From Schizochytrium sp. CCTCC M209059 (Eukaryota > Sar > Bigyra > Thraustochytrida > Thraustochytriidae), in the NCBI GenBank assembly GCA_000818945.1, contig KN805374.1, positions 846,399 through 910,398 on the forward strand: a stretch of 64,000 nt of DNA, in the 5' to 3' direction. Position numbers and translations under genes: made by a program. Position 1 is the first letter of the stretch. Each line of letters begins with the position of its first letter. The notes below the pieces were generated by a model that was not told the origin of the DNA, searched no databases, and saw only the letters and a program-made list of their open reading frames with translations. Shown piece by piece: positions 39,249 to 49,371 of this stretch.

Positions 39249-40253
39249 TCACTCGACCGTCGGGTCGCTGACAATGGTGTCAAAGGCCTGGAACGGGTCC
39301 GTGTTTGACGTAAAGCATTCGGGCTTGGTCAGGGTGTCGGGGTACGGGTCAAAGTTGGTGGTATCGCAAGGTCCGCTGACCTTGGGCTTAATGGGAGGCT
39401 CAAGGTGTTTGCCAAGAAGCATCTCGAAATTGAGCCCTGCAAGCCACTTGTGCTCCTTGATGTCAAGAGCACCCCGCTTGAGACAGCCATAGCGCTTGGT
39501 CAAGTCTGCTGTAAGAAGCTTCTTGATGAGATTCTTGGCCTGACGATCAAAATAGCGCGGAAAGTTGATGTTGCCACCCAAGATCTGCTGGTAAATGCCC
39601 ATGGGGTCATCGTCCACAAAGGGGGGCTGGCCGGCAAGCATCTCGAAAATGAGAATGCCCAGGGTCCACCAATCCACACCCTTTCCGTGGCCCTTGTTGA
39701 GAAGGGTTTCGGGGCTGATGTACTCGGGCGTGCCGCACAGAGTGTACGTCTTGAAGAGGACCTTTTTGGCAAAGCCAAAGTCGGTGATCTTCATGAAGCC
39801 TTGATGGTCGAGGAGCAGGTTTTCTGGCTTGAGGTCTCGGTAGATGATGTCGTCGCTGTGAAGGTGCTCAAAAATGAGCGTCACGGTGGCTGCGTAGAAC
39901 TTGGTGGCGTTGTTGTCGAGCTGTCCAACGCGGCGGAGGTGCGTGAAAAACTCGCCACCGTTTACATATTCGAGAACCATGTAGAGGTAGCAATCGTCTT
40001 GAAAGGTGGCAAAGAGATTGACGATGAAGGGGTGCCGCGCGAGACCCTCAGTTCCCTTGCTGATGCTCTCGAGGATGGACTTCTCCTGAATCATGTGATC
40101 GATCTGCTGCAGACGCACCACCTCGACCTTTTTCAGCATCTTGATAGCGCAAGGCACTTGCGGGTTCGACTTGTAGGTCGCGAAGCGGACGCGACCGAAC
40201 GAGCCGGTGCCCAGGGTCACGCCCAGGTCGAAGTCATCCAAGCTAGTCGTCAT
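39249..40253 (-). CDS. AGC-family protein kinase, PKA catalytic subunit type
   Basis: A 334-residue serine/threonine kinase with every catalytic landmark. These are the glycine loop GTGSFGRV (15-22), the lysine in PCAIKMLKK (K38), the HRD equivalent YRDLKPENLLL, ITDFGFAKK, and a PKA-type activation loop TYTLCGTPEYISPE with its phosphorylatable threonine. LFATFQDDCYLYMVLEYVNGGEFFTHLRR is the PKA hinge. The AGC C-tail is present (DTTNFDPYPDT) with a hydrophobic motif FQAF. Unlike classical PKA, the protein continues about ten residues past that motif instead of ending there. PKA is most likely; PKG catalytic domains are the main alternative, but no cyclic-nucleotide domain is fused. Start: ATG at 40253; the frame beyond it has no ATG and is Arg/Ala/His low-complexity. 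Confidence 0.93.
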   Translation of the reverse strand: MTTSLDDFDLGVTLGTGSFGRVRFATYKSNPQVPCAIKMLKKVEVVRLQQIDHMIQEKSILESISKGTEGLARHPFIVNLFATFQDDCYLYMVLEYVNGGEFFTHLRRVGQLDNNATKFYAATVTLIFEHLHSDDIIYRDLKPENLLLDHQGFMKITDFGFAKKVLFKTYTLCGTPEYISPETLLNKGHGKGVDWWTLGILIFEMLAGQPPFVDDDPMGIYQQILGGNINFPRYFDRQAKNLIKKLLTADLTKRYGCLKRGALDIKEHKWLAGLNFEMLLGKHLEPPIKPKVSGPCDTTNFDPYPDTLTKPECFTSNTDPFQAFDTIVSDPTVE

Positions 40254-41609
40254 TCTCCTTGTTGTTCGTGTTCGGAAAGACCGTCCTGCGACGGTAGCTA
40301 GACAAAAAAGAGGTTTGCTCTTTGGCTGCTCACCAAGGGCGCGTGCGTGCGTGCGTGCGTGCGCGCGTGCGCGCGTGCAAGCAAGTAAGTGAACGAGCAA
40401 GCGAACGCTCGGTCAGGAGCGAGCTCTGCTGCGCCGGTCTGCCTTCCCCGCCTGTCCGCGCGCACGGCCTCTCGAGAGGGGGAGGAGGGCCCGCACGCAA
40501 AGGCTGCTTTGCTTCCTCCTCGCGTCGTACCAGGAGCAACGCGCTAATAGCACAACGTGTCAGGGCCAAGCAAAGGGCCAAGACAGCTAGCTCGATGTCT
40601 AAGACCTAAGCAGTGCGAGGAAATTCAACGTTCAAGTGCTGTCGGCGATCTTGTGTTTCTCTTGCCTCCTCTCTTGTAACTCTCAGCTTATCAACAGCCA
40701 GGTCTCAGGAGCGAGCCGTTGAGTCTGGCCGTGCTCGCCTGTATTTCTTTTTTCCTCTCTGACTAAATTGTCTGACTATGTGACGCACCTCAGGAAAGCC
40801 AAAGCGCAGCATTTATACTCACTCGTGAAGAAAGAAACAGTCGGGCAGGCCTCCCCCGCCGAGAAGCGCCGACTTTCTCTCTGCCATTTTTATTTCTAGG
40901 CGAGCATCACGATTGGTGGGTTCAAAGCAGCAGCAAGCTCCTCTCGACCCAACGAATACATGTAGCTGTTTCCTTTAGGTAACCTTAGGCTTACCGTTGG
41001 CCTGTTGCGCGCTGTTTCGTGCGCCACACTCGCCTTGTGGTCTGCCTTCGGCAAGGTGTCGCTCGCCGCGCGGTGAGACATACTAACCTTGAGTCAAGGT
41101 GGCGCATGCGCGGGACATGCGCGGGACATGCATGGGCCGAGGTTTCATGGTTCAACGACATGGTTCAACAACAAGAGCAGAGGGAGAGGAAACGTTGCTG
41201 CTGGCCACCCAGGAGCGGACGAGGGGATATCGCGTGGTCCTCTCGTGAAGCGAAGGACGAGGCGAGGCGGGTAGCTCATCTCGTGATTCCGCGCGTACGT
41301 ATTAGTGGAACAAGGAGCCTTTCTTCATACGAGCTGGTGACGGCCCTGCGTTACAAAGCTTCGGCACCGCGCGCGTGCTCGCACTCTCGAGATCAATCGC
41401 ACACCGCACACCTCTGTGCACAGCTGCAGCTGCAGCAGCTGCAGCTGTAGCTGGTCAGCCACTCGTCTCCGTGGCAGCGAGCCCTTTCTTCGTACGGGTG
41501 GGTGGGTGCCAGCGCGGCATGCACTCGCAGTCAGCGCCTCTCGCTGGACCCGCGTCTGCGCCGGCACCGGCTCGCGCTCGCTGGCCACCGCCGCCACCAC
41601 GAATCATCA

Positions 41610-41647
41610 CGGGCATGGTTTACCAGCGCGGGCATGGTTTACCAGCG
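41610..41647 (+). repeat. 19-base direct tandem duplication
   Basis: CGGGCATGGTTTACCAGCG occurs twice with no spacer. Confidence 0.9.
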
Positions 41648-41727
41648 CGACGTGGATGAACATCCGGTCCCAGACAATATGCGCACAGCGCTTCTTGACA
41701 TGACGCCATGCACCTGCATGACCATGC

Positions 41728-41762
41728 GCTGTGCTGTGCTGTGCTGTGCTGTGCTGTGCTGC
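41728..41762 (+). repeat. (GCTGT)7 pentanucleotide repeat
   Basis: Seven perfect units. Confidence 0.92.
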
Positions 41763-42713
41763 GATTAAATGCGGTAAAATGCGATGAGCCGACGCGGAAG
41801 TCTCGCGGCTTGACGCGAGGCCCAGCGATGGCCGCCTGGCGTGGCGCAGCGGCGACGGTGGGTGCTGGCATGGACGGCCAGGATGGTGTGGGCGGCAGGC
41901 AATCAAGTCGGGTGCGGGGCCACCGAAAATCTTTCAGGAGGCCTTACAGTTGGCGCGTCTCGCGCGCAAAGGACCTGACCTGTTGCTGTTGCCGCTGCTG
42001 CTGCTGCTGCTGCTGCGCGCGCTGCCGCTCCGCCGCTCTCCGCGGTATCTCAGCACGCCCAGCTGTCTAGGGAGGCGGAGACGACGACGCGCGGAGCTCG
42101 ACGCAGGAGCTCGCTCGCTATCTAGCTCTAGCTAGCCCCATGCGTCTTTCACGCTCTCTCTCCCCTACTCGCTCCCTCCATCTTTCGCGTCGCGACATTA
42201 CAAGCTGCCAGTGCAGCTCCCTTCCTTCTTTTTCGTGTCGGCGAGTGAGTTGGTACTTTGGCGGAGGCGGAACTTCATTCTCCCTCCCAAGCTCGGTCGC
42301 GACGCGCGCGCGAGGGAGGGATGGATGGCGGCAGCAGTCGCGAGGCCGACGAGACCGACGCGACCGACGAGGCCGCGACGAGGCCGCGACGAGACCGCGA
42401 CGAGTCCGGGCTGGCTGGCTGGCTGGCTGGCTGAGGCCACGCCGCCACGCTGCAGCCAGAGCGCGAAAGCGAGCGCAAAGCCTTCCCCAGACGCGAATGT
42501 GCACGCACGCGCGAGCCTGTGAAAAGTGAGGTTACGACTGCTGCGCATCCCCACGGCGTAGAATGAGAGAGAGGCAGGAAAGGAGTAGCAGCAGCAGCCA
42601 GGCAGGGGGGCGGCTGAGCGCGGAGAGCAAATCGCGTTTGGTCGATTGGGGAGGAGGAACAGGAGCGCTGCTGCGAAAGGCGCCGCCTGCGAGAGGTGAA
42701 GAGGGTGAAGAGG

Positions 42714-43637
42714 ATGGTCATGATGGGCAAGAGCCTCGCGCTGATCGTTCTCGCGGTCGCAGCGGTCGTGGGCGGCGCGCGTGCAGAGGAAAAGCAGAAC
42801 ACGCGAGGCTTGTTGCAAGGTCAGTCGGAGGCGCTCGTCGCACAAGCACTCCAAGCTGCGCGTGAAGACCGCCGCTCGCTGCTCGTGCGCGCGCATGAGG
42901 ATGTTGAAGAGGACCTCAACTCGCGTCTTCTTGGCAAGAAGAAGAAGGGACTCGGCCTGAAGAAGATTGGCAAGGCCATCTCCGGCGTCGGCAAGGACAT
43001 TTCGAAAGCGGCCAAGTCCGCGAAAAGCACCCTCTCCAAGGCCTTCAAAGGCAAGTGGATCAAGCGCGACAAGAGCTTCTGGGACAAAATTGAAAATGGT
43101 GGCCAGGATGCCTGGAAGGGACTCGTGCAGGGCACCGGCACAATCGACAACTACATGGACAATCACTTTGTCGATGATCTTGAGTGGATGGGGAAGCAGA
43201 TTGCCGAGGCCTATGATGTCTTTTGTGGCGTTGATGTGGCTGTGGTCGCTGTAATTTACGCGTGCTCCATCGCGCTCAACGCCGCGCTCTGTGCGGCAAC
43301 CTCGGGATGCGGCCCTTGGTGCGGCCCTGACAAGAAGCTTTTTCACAAGATCCTCGAAATGGTCGGCGTTAGCATTGCCTACAACCTCATCAAGTGCGGC
43401 GCCTATCATTCACTCAAGGAGATTGATGGTTTGTGCAAGGGACGCGCCATGGGCGTGGCCGACCAGCTTGCGCTTTCCTATCTTGGTGACCCCTTTACGC
43501 CCACGTGCAACACTGCTGTCAGCTGCTCATGTGGGGATTGCTGGTGGGAGTGCTCCTACGAGGTCCACGCTGTCTGTCAGGGTAACACCTGGAAGCAGGG
43601 GGTCAAGGCAATTGCCGATGCACTCGCCTCTCTATAA
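42714..43637 (+). CDS. Secreted protein with lysine-rich amphipathic segment and cysteine-rich C-terminus
   Basis: A 307-residue protein that I do not recognise. Residues 1-24 are a clear signal peptide (KSLALIVLAVAAVVGGARA). An acidic, Glu/Asp/Arg-containing stretch follows (25-72) that looks like a pro-region. Residues about 75-118 are strikingly basic and amphipathic: KKKK at 75-78, then repeats of K-x-x-x-K/A-x-x-(I/S) with few acidic residues and abundant Gly/Ala/Ser. The composition resembles linear cationic antimicrobial peptides, though no homology is claimed. The rest contains a hydrophobic stretch (about 172-198) and about 17 cysteines, clustered in CGPWC and CSCGDCWWEC near the end. 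It is probably secreted or on the cell surface. Start: ATG at 42714 (two more ATGs follow closely); the upstream extension is GTG. Confidence 0.8.
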   Translation: MVMMGKSLALIVLAVAAVVGGARAEEKQNTRGLLQGQSEALVAQALQAAREDRRSLLVRAHEDVEEDLNSRLLGKKKKGLGLKKIGKAISGVGKDISKAAKSAKSTLSKAFKGKWIKRDKSFWDKIENGGQDAWKGLVQGTGTIDNYMDNHFVDDLEWMGKQIAEAYDVFCGVDVAVVAVIYACSIALNAALCAATSGCGPWCGPDKKLFHKILEMVGVSIAYNLIKCGAYHSLKEIDGLCKGRAMGVADQLALSYLGDPFTPTCNTAVSCSCGDCWWECSYEVHAVCQGNTWKQGVKAIADALASL

Positions 43638-44395
43638 TTTCACAAAGATTGGGAAGTTGGATGGAAATGGGCTCTCGTGAAACGACGAGACATAATTTTA
43701 ATCTTGGCTTTGATGTTTCCCACAAGATAATGCACTTTGCTATTCGGACGTCATGGCAACAGCAACTCTCGTTGGTCTTTTTTAGATGAGTTCTCGCAGG
43801 CTGCAGGCTCACGTGTCTTGATGAACCTTTTGTTAGCCGACTTACAGAAATGAGGCAAACGCAGAGTGCGGGTAATTGCACATAAAGATTGAACTATGGT
43901 CGAGAACTGTAGACAAGGCAACTTCTCTATTATGAAATCACGCGAGATGAAAACTCTCAGCGAGATACTGTTGTCGATGGTATTACAGAGCTCCCGTCTC
44001 ATCGAGAATCGAAGAATGTGCAGACGTTTGATCGAGACTTATCTCTCCCCTTGGAAAAAGGTTATATCAAACCATGAGCAGGCCAAGAAGCAAATTCAGA
44101 TTGTCAAGCACAAGAGGAGCTGGAACGAGTGCACCGTTGCCAAGCAAAGGCATGGTCGCGCGCACATGTAGCATTACGGCAGTCTCACCAACATGGCAAT
44201 CACTTCACATCTTCGTCTGCGTCGCAATACAGGCATTGAACTGGCTACAAGAGAAGAGAAGAGAAGATTCGCGCTAAAGAGAAGCTTCGTTTGACGTTTG
44301 AACCATGCGTGTTTCCGCATGTTCGAATGAAATGTCATGGTCTACTAGTAAAACAAACTCAGCTACGTGGGATATACTGATTAAACTGAATGCAA
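43638..44395. other. Convergent 3' flanks, nothing recognised
   Basis: AT-richer DNA between two stop codons. A 91-codon + frame at 43896 starts with ATG but resembles no protein family. Confidence 0.5.
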
Positions 44396-45013
44396 TTACG
44401 CTGACGACGCAGGAACGACAAGGGACTTGTGGTACACTTGGAACTTGCACTTCACGGCAAGCAGGTCTGCGAGCGCAGGATAGCTTTCCTTAAAGTCTTC
44501 GACAGGGCCGGGTTCGTAGCCAAGGCGACAATACCATTTGTGGAGCCTATGCTTAAAAGGATGCACATATTCTGCAGGCGAGAGGATCTCAAGGCGCATG
44601 ATAGTGCACCCTTTCGAGCGAGCATGGGTCTCTGCAGCTTCAATAAGCTGGCTGCCAAGGCCAAGGCCGGTTGCATCCTCTGCCACGGCGAGCATACCGA
44701 GCTCCGCAAGCTCTTCGTTATCCTTTTTGAACGGAGCCTTACACATGACGCTGCCCAGGATCGTCTCGTCGTCTTCGTCGTCTTCCTTGCTGAAGATCAG
44801 AAGCAACTCCTCCGCGCAGAGCAATTTCTTGACCTCCTCAGGATTTGTGCGCTCGGTGGCGGGGTTGCGCCACATTCCTTCTTCGCCTCGAGAATACGCT
44901 GCGTTAATGATCGTGACGAGCGCGTCAACGACCGCCTCATCTTCGGCGTCCTGGGGCTGGCTAACGCGCCAGCTCGTCGCCGTCCGCGCCGCAGCTTGCG
45001 CAGACTCCGCCAT
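44396..45013 (-). CDS. GNAT-family N-acetyltransferase
   Basis: A 205-residue protein with the GCN5-related acetyltransferase fold. The acetyl-CoA pyrophosphate loop is visible as DATGLGLGSQLI (113-124, the R/Q-x-x-G-x-G/A type), preceded by the beta-4 strand AELGMLAVAE. IMRLEIL and HKWYCRLGYEPG match motif B, with the tyrosine expected to act as general acid. The first 20 residues are Ala-rich and probably unstructured. An acidic stretch (KEDDEDDE) lies in the loop before beta-4. The substrate cannot be predicted; it may be a small-molecule amine or a protein N-terminus. The upstream ATG at 45013 is the only reasonable start. It converges with the secreted-protein gene and is divergent from the coiled-coil gene at 45543. 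Confidence 0.85.
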   Translation of the reverse strand: MAESAQAAARTATSWRVSQPQDAEDEAVVDALVTIINAAYSRGEEGMWRNPATERTNPEEVKKLLCAEELLLIFSKEDDEDDETILGSVMCKAPFKKDNEELAELGMLAVAEDATGLGLGSQLIEAAETHARSKGCTIMRLEILSPAEYVHPFKHRLHKWYCRLGYEPGPVEDFKESYPALADLLAVKCKFQVYHKSLVVPASSA

Positions 45014-45542
45014 GTTTTGTTTCTCTCCCTTTTCTTCTTTTTCGGGCCTGCCGCCGCGCGCGTGGCGAAAGTGAGTATTTACTCTCTCGCGACTTCTGTG
45101 CCGTGCCGAAGCCGCGACTTACTTCTGCTCAGCCTGCTGCTTGCGTTCTTCTTCTGCGCCTGGCTACCTCACGCCGCGGTTCGAGCTCTATTCCTCAAGA
45201 GCCCTGCCAGGCTGCGTTCATGGCCGGGTTTTTCTTAATCTTAATTACGTGTAAATACTTCTTCTCCTTCGTCAACGATGCGAATTTCATGTCCAAAAAA
45301 AAAAAGGTTGTCAAATGGTTTCGCTCGGAAAATGCGTTTTGCAGGTTCCAGAGAGTACATGGAGCACGATTAGCTAGTGGGCGACGAGGAGAACCAATCG
45401 CCAAATCCAGCCCCTCCGGGCTTGGCTTCGACCATACTCACTACCGGTGCCAAACCCGCGAGTATCGGGCAGACAGGGGACGGCAATCAAGCTGCGCCTT
45501 TGCGCGTGAACGTGGTGTGGCACGAAGAGGAAACGAAGCGAA
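45014..45542. other. Divergent intergenic region
   Basis: About 530 bases between two ATGs on opposite strands, presumably a bidirectional promoter region. It contains a poly-A run (about 45294-45306). Nothing else recognised. Confidence 0.55.
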
Positions 45543-46793
45543 ATGGGCCTGGACGCGGCCATCTTTCGCTCCAAGGGTCAGGAAAGCGCTCTGCGCGACC
45601 TCGTAGCGAGTGAGAAGGCACGCCAGCCCGACCAAGACGAACCCGAGGTCGAGAAGCGCGTCAAAGATGCGGTGGACCTTTGTGAACGTGTCCGGGGGCT
45701 CGCCGACGAATGCTCCAAACGGCGTGCAACAATCCGAGAACTGGGAGAGGCGATTCGCGAAGCGATGAAAGAGCGCCAACGTGACACTAAGCGCGAGGAA
45801 GGAGGTGACGAAGCAGCAACAGCACATGTTGCTCAAGAAAAGACACTATATCTCAAGGAGCTCAAAGTCGAACTGAAAGCTCGCGAAAAGGACCTCAAAG
45901 AGGTTCAACTTCAGGCCGATACTGCAGTCGCACAATTCGGAAACGCTGTGGAACTTGAGTGCGAAGCCGTCTCTCTTGCGAGCGATATTCAAAAAGGACA
46001 GCATCAGGCTTGCCAAGGAGATCATGATAGCACAGACGAAGCTCTTCGATCGAGTTTTGGTTCAGTCGAAACAGACATCTCGCGTCTTGACCAATTGCAG
46101 GGAAGGTGGCTCGATGAAACGAAAGAATTGCCTCTCCTTTTCGTCGATGCAAGCCATGGGGGCCTTATAATCCTTTGTAGAGGAGAATCCAGGTGGTCTT
46201 CTAGCGCTATGCAGGCATGCGCACGCAGAATTGCTGCTGTAACAAGTGGCAGTTCCGTCTCCGTAGTGTCTGCGCCTCGTCTAGATCTTGCCGAAACCTG
46301 CGTCTATGAGATCCTTGACCGAGCCGGGAAGGTTCTTGGCAAGGTGAGTAACACGACTGACTACTGCTCGCGTGCCTTTAGTATCCGCTCGGGCGCGAAG
46401 CGGCATTTGCAGGTTTCCAAAAAGTTCGTTCATGTCGTCAAGGTGCATTTAACCGTGTCTGAAGATTATCCGCTCAAGGCGTGTCCATTACCATTGGATC
46501 TGGCGCCACCTCCAATTGCGCAAAGACTCTCCGTGGAGGCTCAACACCCACATAGCTTTCTCGGGACCTGGGAAAAGAGTCTGACGGTGGACAAAAGGGC
46601 CTGCGATGCAGGGCTCGAGCTTTTGGAATTCTGGCTTCGTCGTAACTCTTACGTGGGAGGTGCAACGTTTTGTTCGGAACTCGAAAGTCGCGCGCGCGCC
46701 CTCGTGAGCCCTTGTCACAACTCACTCTGCGGCATCCAATATCCAGCCATTCTACGATGGCTTGCGCTAATGGAAAGGGTGCACAGCAACTGA
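45543..46793 (+). CDS. Unknown protein with N-terminal coiled coil
   Basis: A 416-residue protein of unknown function. Residues about 15-150 are heptad-patterned and charged (KRVKDAVDLCERVRGLADECSKRR region, then KELKVELKAREKDLKE), giving a long coiled coil. Residues about 190-416 look globular, with alternating hydrophobic strands (LPLLFVDAS, GGLIILCRGES, SSVSVVSAP, VYEILDRAGKVLGKVS, FVHVVKVHLTVSED) and helices near the end (ACDAGLELLEFWLRR, AILRWLALMERVH). Nine or so cysteines are scattered without a metal-binding pattern. No signal peptide or membrane segment, so probably cytosolic. Codon use and GC resemble neighbours. The ATG at 45543 begins MGLDAAIF. The gene converges with LMF, 457 bases between stops. 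Confidence 0.7.
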   Translation: MGLDAAIFRSKGQESALRDLVASEKARQPDQDEPEVEKRVKDAVDLCERVRGLADECSKRRATIRELGEAIREAMKERQRDTKREEGGDEAATAHVAQEKTLYLKELKVELKAREKDLKEVQLQADTAVAQFGNAVELECEAVSLASDIQKGQHQACQGDHDSTDEALRSSFGSVETDISRLDQLQGRWLDETKELPLLFVDASHGGLIILCRGESRWSSSAMQACARRIAAVTSGSSVSVVSAPRLDLAETCVYEILDRAGKVLGKVSNTTDYCSRAFSIRSGAKRHLQVSKKFVHVVKVHLTVSEDYPLKACPLPLDLAPPPIAQRLSVEAQHPHSFLGTWEKSLTVDKRACDAGLELLEFWLRRNSYVGGATFCSELESRARALVSPCHNSLCGIQYPAILRWLALMERVHSN

Positions 46794-47250
46794 GCTGGTC
46801 TGATTTTTTTTTTCCTTTTGTGTTTGTGAGATTACTTTTTATCTATGTGCCCAGAGGCCAAGTTCGGGCATTGCTTGCCTTTACACTACCCATGTCTCGG
46901 ATCTAGACTCTTGACCGCGGCACCTACGTCGCCATTGCCCTGTTTTTAGGCCATGTACCCGAGCCCGATTACCACCTGTTGTTATAATTCAAAGTTGGAA
47001 TTGAGCGAGAACACTATCGGCCGTATGCGACGCTGTGGTGTTCCGCGATAAACGTCGCTGCGTCATTGAAAATAAAGAAGGAAAAAAAGACAACGTTAAT
47101 TTTGATGATGTTGGCCGCGCAAGGCTTTTGTCATTGGAAATCGTCATCATTAAAAGCCCATACGCACAATAGCTGAGTACTTGAGCTGCTAGCCTTGGAC
47201 GGCGCGGTGCGCTACCCTTTATTTGTTGAAACAAATTTTGAAAAAGCTTT
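46794..47250. other. Convergent 3' flanks, nothing recognised
   Basis: Between two stop codons, lower GC than the genes on either side. No repeats or genes seen. Confidence 0.55.
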
Positions 47251-49371
47251 TCATCGGAACAGTTTGAGCAAACGCCATGTCATTCTCACGATCGCGACTG
47301 CAATAAGGGCTTCAGGCCAAACGACGCATCCCACATATGGCCGCAGGGCAACCAGGACCGCTCCAAAAGGTGATTCTATCTTCAGATCATGATCACGCCA
47401 ACCGTGAGCAGCCAAAAACATTTGGACGCTCTGGTCTTCTGGCCGAATCTCGGGGAGATACTGTCTCTCACTTGCCATGTCGCGCACCCACCATTCCGGT
47501 CCGGACATGTTTTGCGTGTAAGCAAACTCGAAGTGTTTGGCACGTACAGCTTGTATAGGTTTCTCTTTTGCGAGCGCGTAGAGTGACGGAACGAGATCGT
47601 ACACGTCATGTGAGCCGCGGAGTACTTTATCAGCAAAATGAACGGTCCATGGGGCGCTCTGATAATTTGACAGCGCTGCAAACCACATTTGCCAATCGAG
47701 GCGTGGCTGATGAGGAATGACGAAGCGCGGTGCTTGGTAAGGTGCACCTGGTTTATATAGAAAATCCACTTCGTGCCACTCGCCGGAAGCGAGCTCGACC
47801 TCAAAGATGACTTCTGGCCGCGCCACTTGGCCGCGCGCGCCAATGCCTGTCATTCGTCGAAAAAGCCCATAGCTATGAACAAAACCAATTGGTTCTCGTG
47901 TCTGCTGATATGCCCAAATAATGCTGCCGGGAACGAGTGCCGATATACTTGGCTGATCGAGGCTGGTCAGTGGAACTGCAGAGATGCAGGCCACAAAGAC
48001 GAGGACGCTGCATGTAAGAAGCGTCCCCAATGTTGCGCTTGCAGATGCCAGAAACCGGCGGGGGCGGCCCGCCGCGATCTGCTTCAAGGTGTCCGCGACA
48101 GCGTCGCTGATATCGAGTGCAACAGCCCCACCGAGCACGAGAGTCTGATAGCCGAGAATCCAGGGGAGTGCTTGTTTTACATGAGCCTGCAAGGTTTCTG
48201 GATCGGCCTTCCAAAACACGAGCTGGGCCTCATTCTCCATTTCCTGAACGAGAATAGCAAAGGCAAATACCAAAACACATGTCAAGAGAGCACCTGTCGC
48301 TACAAATGGGTTGGAGGTGCGCGTTGTCGCAATGCCGGCCAGCGCACCGAGCGCCAGAAAAAGAAGGGGAAATGGAATGGTCGCATCTAACTGGACAAAG
48401 GTTGACAACGAGTATTGCATGCACAAGGCGAAACTAGCCGAAGCGATGAGCCATGTTCCCGCGAATGTGCTCTCTGCGTGGAAAATGGACAATGCGATAA
48501 GATGAAGCGGGCCGTCGCGTTCCAGATCTACATCGCCGTGAGAAGAAGCGACGACATCTGGCGTGAGAAGCGATAGACAGAGCACAATAGTGAGAATGTT
48601 GAAGAAGTTGTAGTTTCCCGTTAGCATGATGCCAATCTGAAGAATGACCTGCAGGAGGAAGCCCAAGATGCGCGCAGTCCGAAATGGCGCGAGAATGAGA
48701 AAGGTCGCTGGGATCTCTATCAAGAGCGTGGCCGCCACGGAAAAGCGTAGCACTGCAGACGGAGTGAAGTTTGCTGCGTACCATGCGAGCGGGGTGGGAA
48801 GACACTGGGACGCAAAATGGTAGTCGAGCGCAGTCAATGACAGCCACGTGGGACAGCCGCTCTGGATCTTGACAATTCCACTCATAAACATGAGCTTGAA
48901 AAGCAGGAAACGAATGCTCCAAATTCCCGCCCGAGGCGCGCGTTTCGTCGCAAGCCAGACACAAATAAACCCTGCCTCAAGCAAGAGAATGTCCCACTGA
49001 AACGAGAGAAAAATGCGTCCTCGTTGCTGCAAGACGCCGTAGAGAATCCATAGGGCGGCCATGACCACGCAATTCTTGGAGTCAGCAAGGGTCGCAATTA
49101 TGGCAATACCCGTTCCAAGAAGAAGCGCAAGTTCACAGGCCTCGCTCACGCCCAGCCAAGCTGGCATTTTTTGCGCAAAGTAAGCAATTGGGTCGATATG
49201 ATTTGCGGACGACTCGACTTGCACCGGTACAAGACCGTTTGGACCAAAGAGGCCCGGCCACTGCACAAAGAGGCTTGCAAATGCCCACAAGTAGCATGTT
49301 CGCATTCCAGCGAGGATCCAGGACTCAATATGGATTCCATGGAACGCCTTTGTCCGCATCATCGACTTCAT
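47251..49371 (-). CDS. Lipase maturation factor family (LMF) ER membrane protein
   Basis: A 706-residue polytopic protein of the LMF1/LMF2 family, ER proteins needed in animals for folding of dimeric lipases. Several membrane segments lie in the first 460 residues. Family landmarks include the stretch with FLSFQWDILLLEAGF, RFLLFKLMFMSGIVKIQSGCPTW followed by LTALDYHFASQCLPTPLAWYA, and ILQIGIMLTGNYNFFNILTIVLC. The luminal C-terminal domain contains EVEFLYKPG-like EVDFLYKPG, PRFVIPHQPRLDWQMWFAAL and a YRFT-like region, all LMF hallmarks. The client lipase is unknown in this organism. Start: ATG at 49371 (MKSMMRTKAFHG); the frame beyond starts with GTG. It is divergent from the gene at 49877, with an AGGCCT element between them. 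Confidence 0.93.
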   Translation of the reverse strand: MKSMMRTKAFHGIHIESWILAGMRTCYLWAFASLFVQWPGLFGPNGLVPVQVESSANHIDPIAYFAQKMPAWLGVSEACELALLLGTGIAIIATLADSKNCVVMAALWILYGVLQQRGRIFLSFQWDILLLEAGFICVWLATKRAPRAGIWSIRFLLFKLMFMSGIVKIQSGCPTWLSLTALDYHFASQCLPTPLAWYAANFTPSAVLRFSVAATLLIEIPATFLILAPFRTARILGFLLQVILQIGIMLTGNYNFFNILTIVLCLSLLTPDVVASSHGDVDLERDGPLHLIALSIFHAESTFAGTWLIASASFALCMQYSLSTFVQLDATIPFPLLFLALGALAGIATTRTSNPFVATGALLTCVLVFAFAILVQEMENEAQLVFWKADPETLQAHVKQALPWILGYQTLVLGGAVALDISDAVADTLKQIAAGRPRRFLASASATLGTLLTCSVLVFVACISAVPLTSLDQPSISALVPGSIIWAYQQTREPIGFVHSYGLFRRMTGIGARGQVARPEVIFEVELASGEWHEVDFLYKPGAPYQAPRFVIPHQPRLDWQMWFAALSNYQSAPWTVHFADKVLRGSHDVYDLVPSLYALAKEKPIQAVRAKHFEFAYTQNMSGPEWWVRDMASERQYLPEIRPEDQSVQMFLAAHGWRDHDLKIESPFGAVLVALRPYVGCVVWPEALIAVAIVRMTWRLLKLFR

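Larger units (their letters stand above)
40254..42713. other. 2.4-kb divergent intergenic region with repeats
   Basis: Between the kinase and the secreted-protein gene. Contents: GTGC-rich run (about 40341-40378), an ATGCGCGGGAC duplication (about 41104-41127), an AGCTGCAG-rich palindromic patch (about 41421-41452), a 19-base tandem duplication (41610-41647), (GTGCT)7 (41728-41762), a CTG run (about 41998-42016) and a GGCT tract (about 42410-42432). No gene recognised. An A-box-like TGGCGCAGCGG at about 41838 has no matching B-box, so no tRNA is called. Confidence 0.55.

Noticed and set aside
41838..41900. A-box-like TGGCGCAGCGG, possible tRNA promoter
   Set aside because: No GGTTCGANNCC B-box follows and no cloverleaf can be drawn.
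43896..44171. A 91-codon + frame with ATG start
   Set aside because: No family resemblance, poor coding character, lies in the convergent 3' region.
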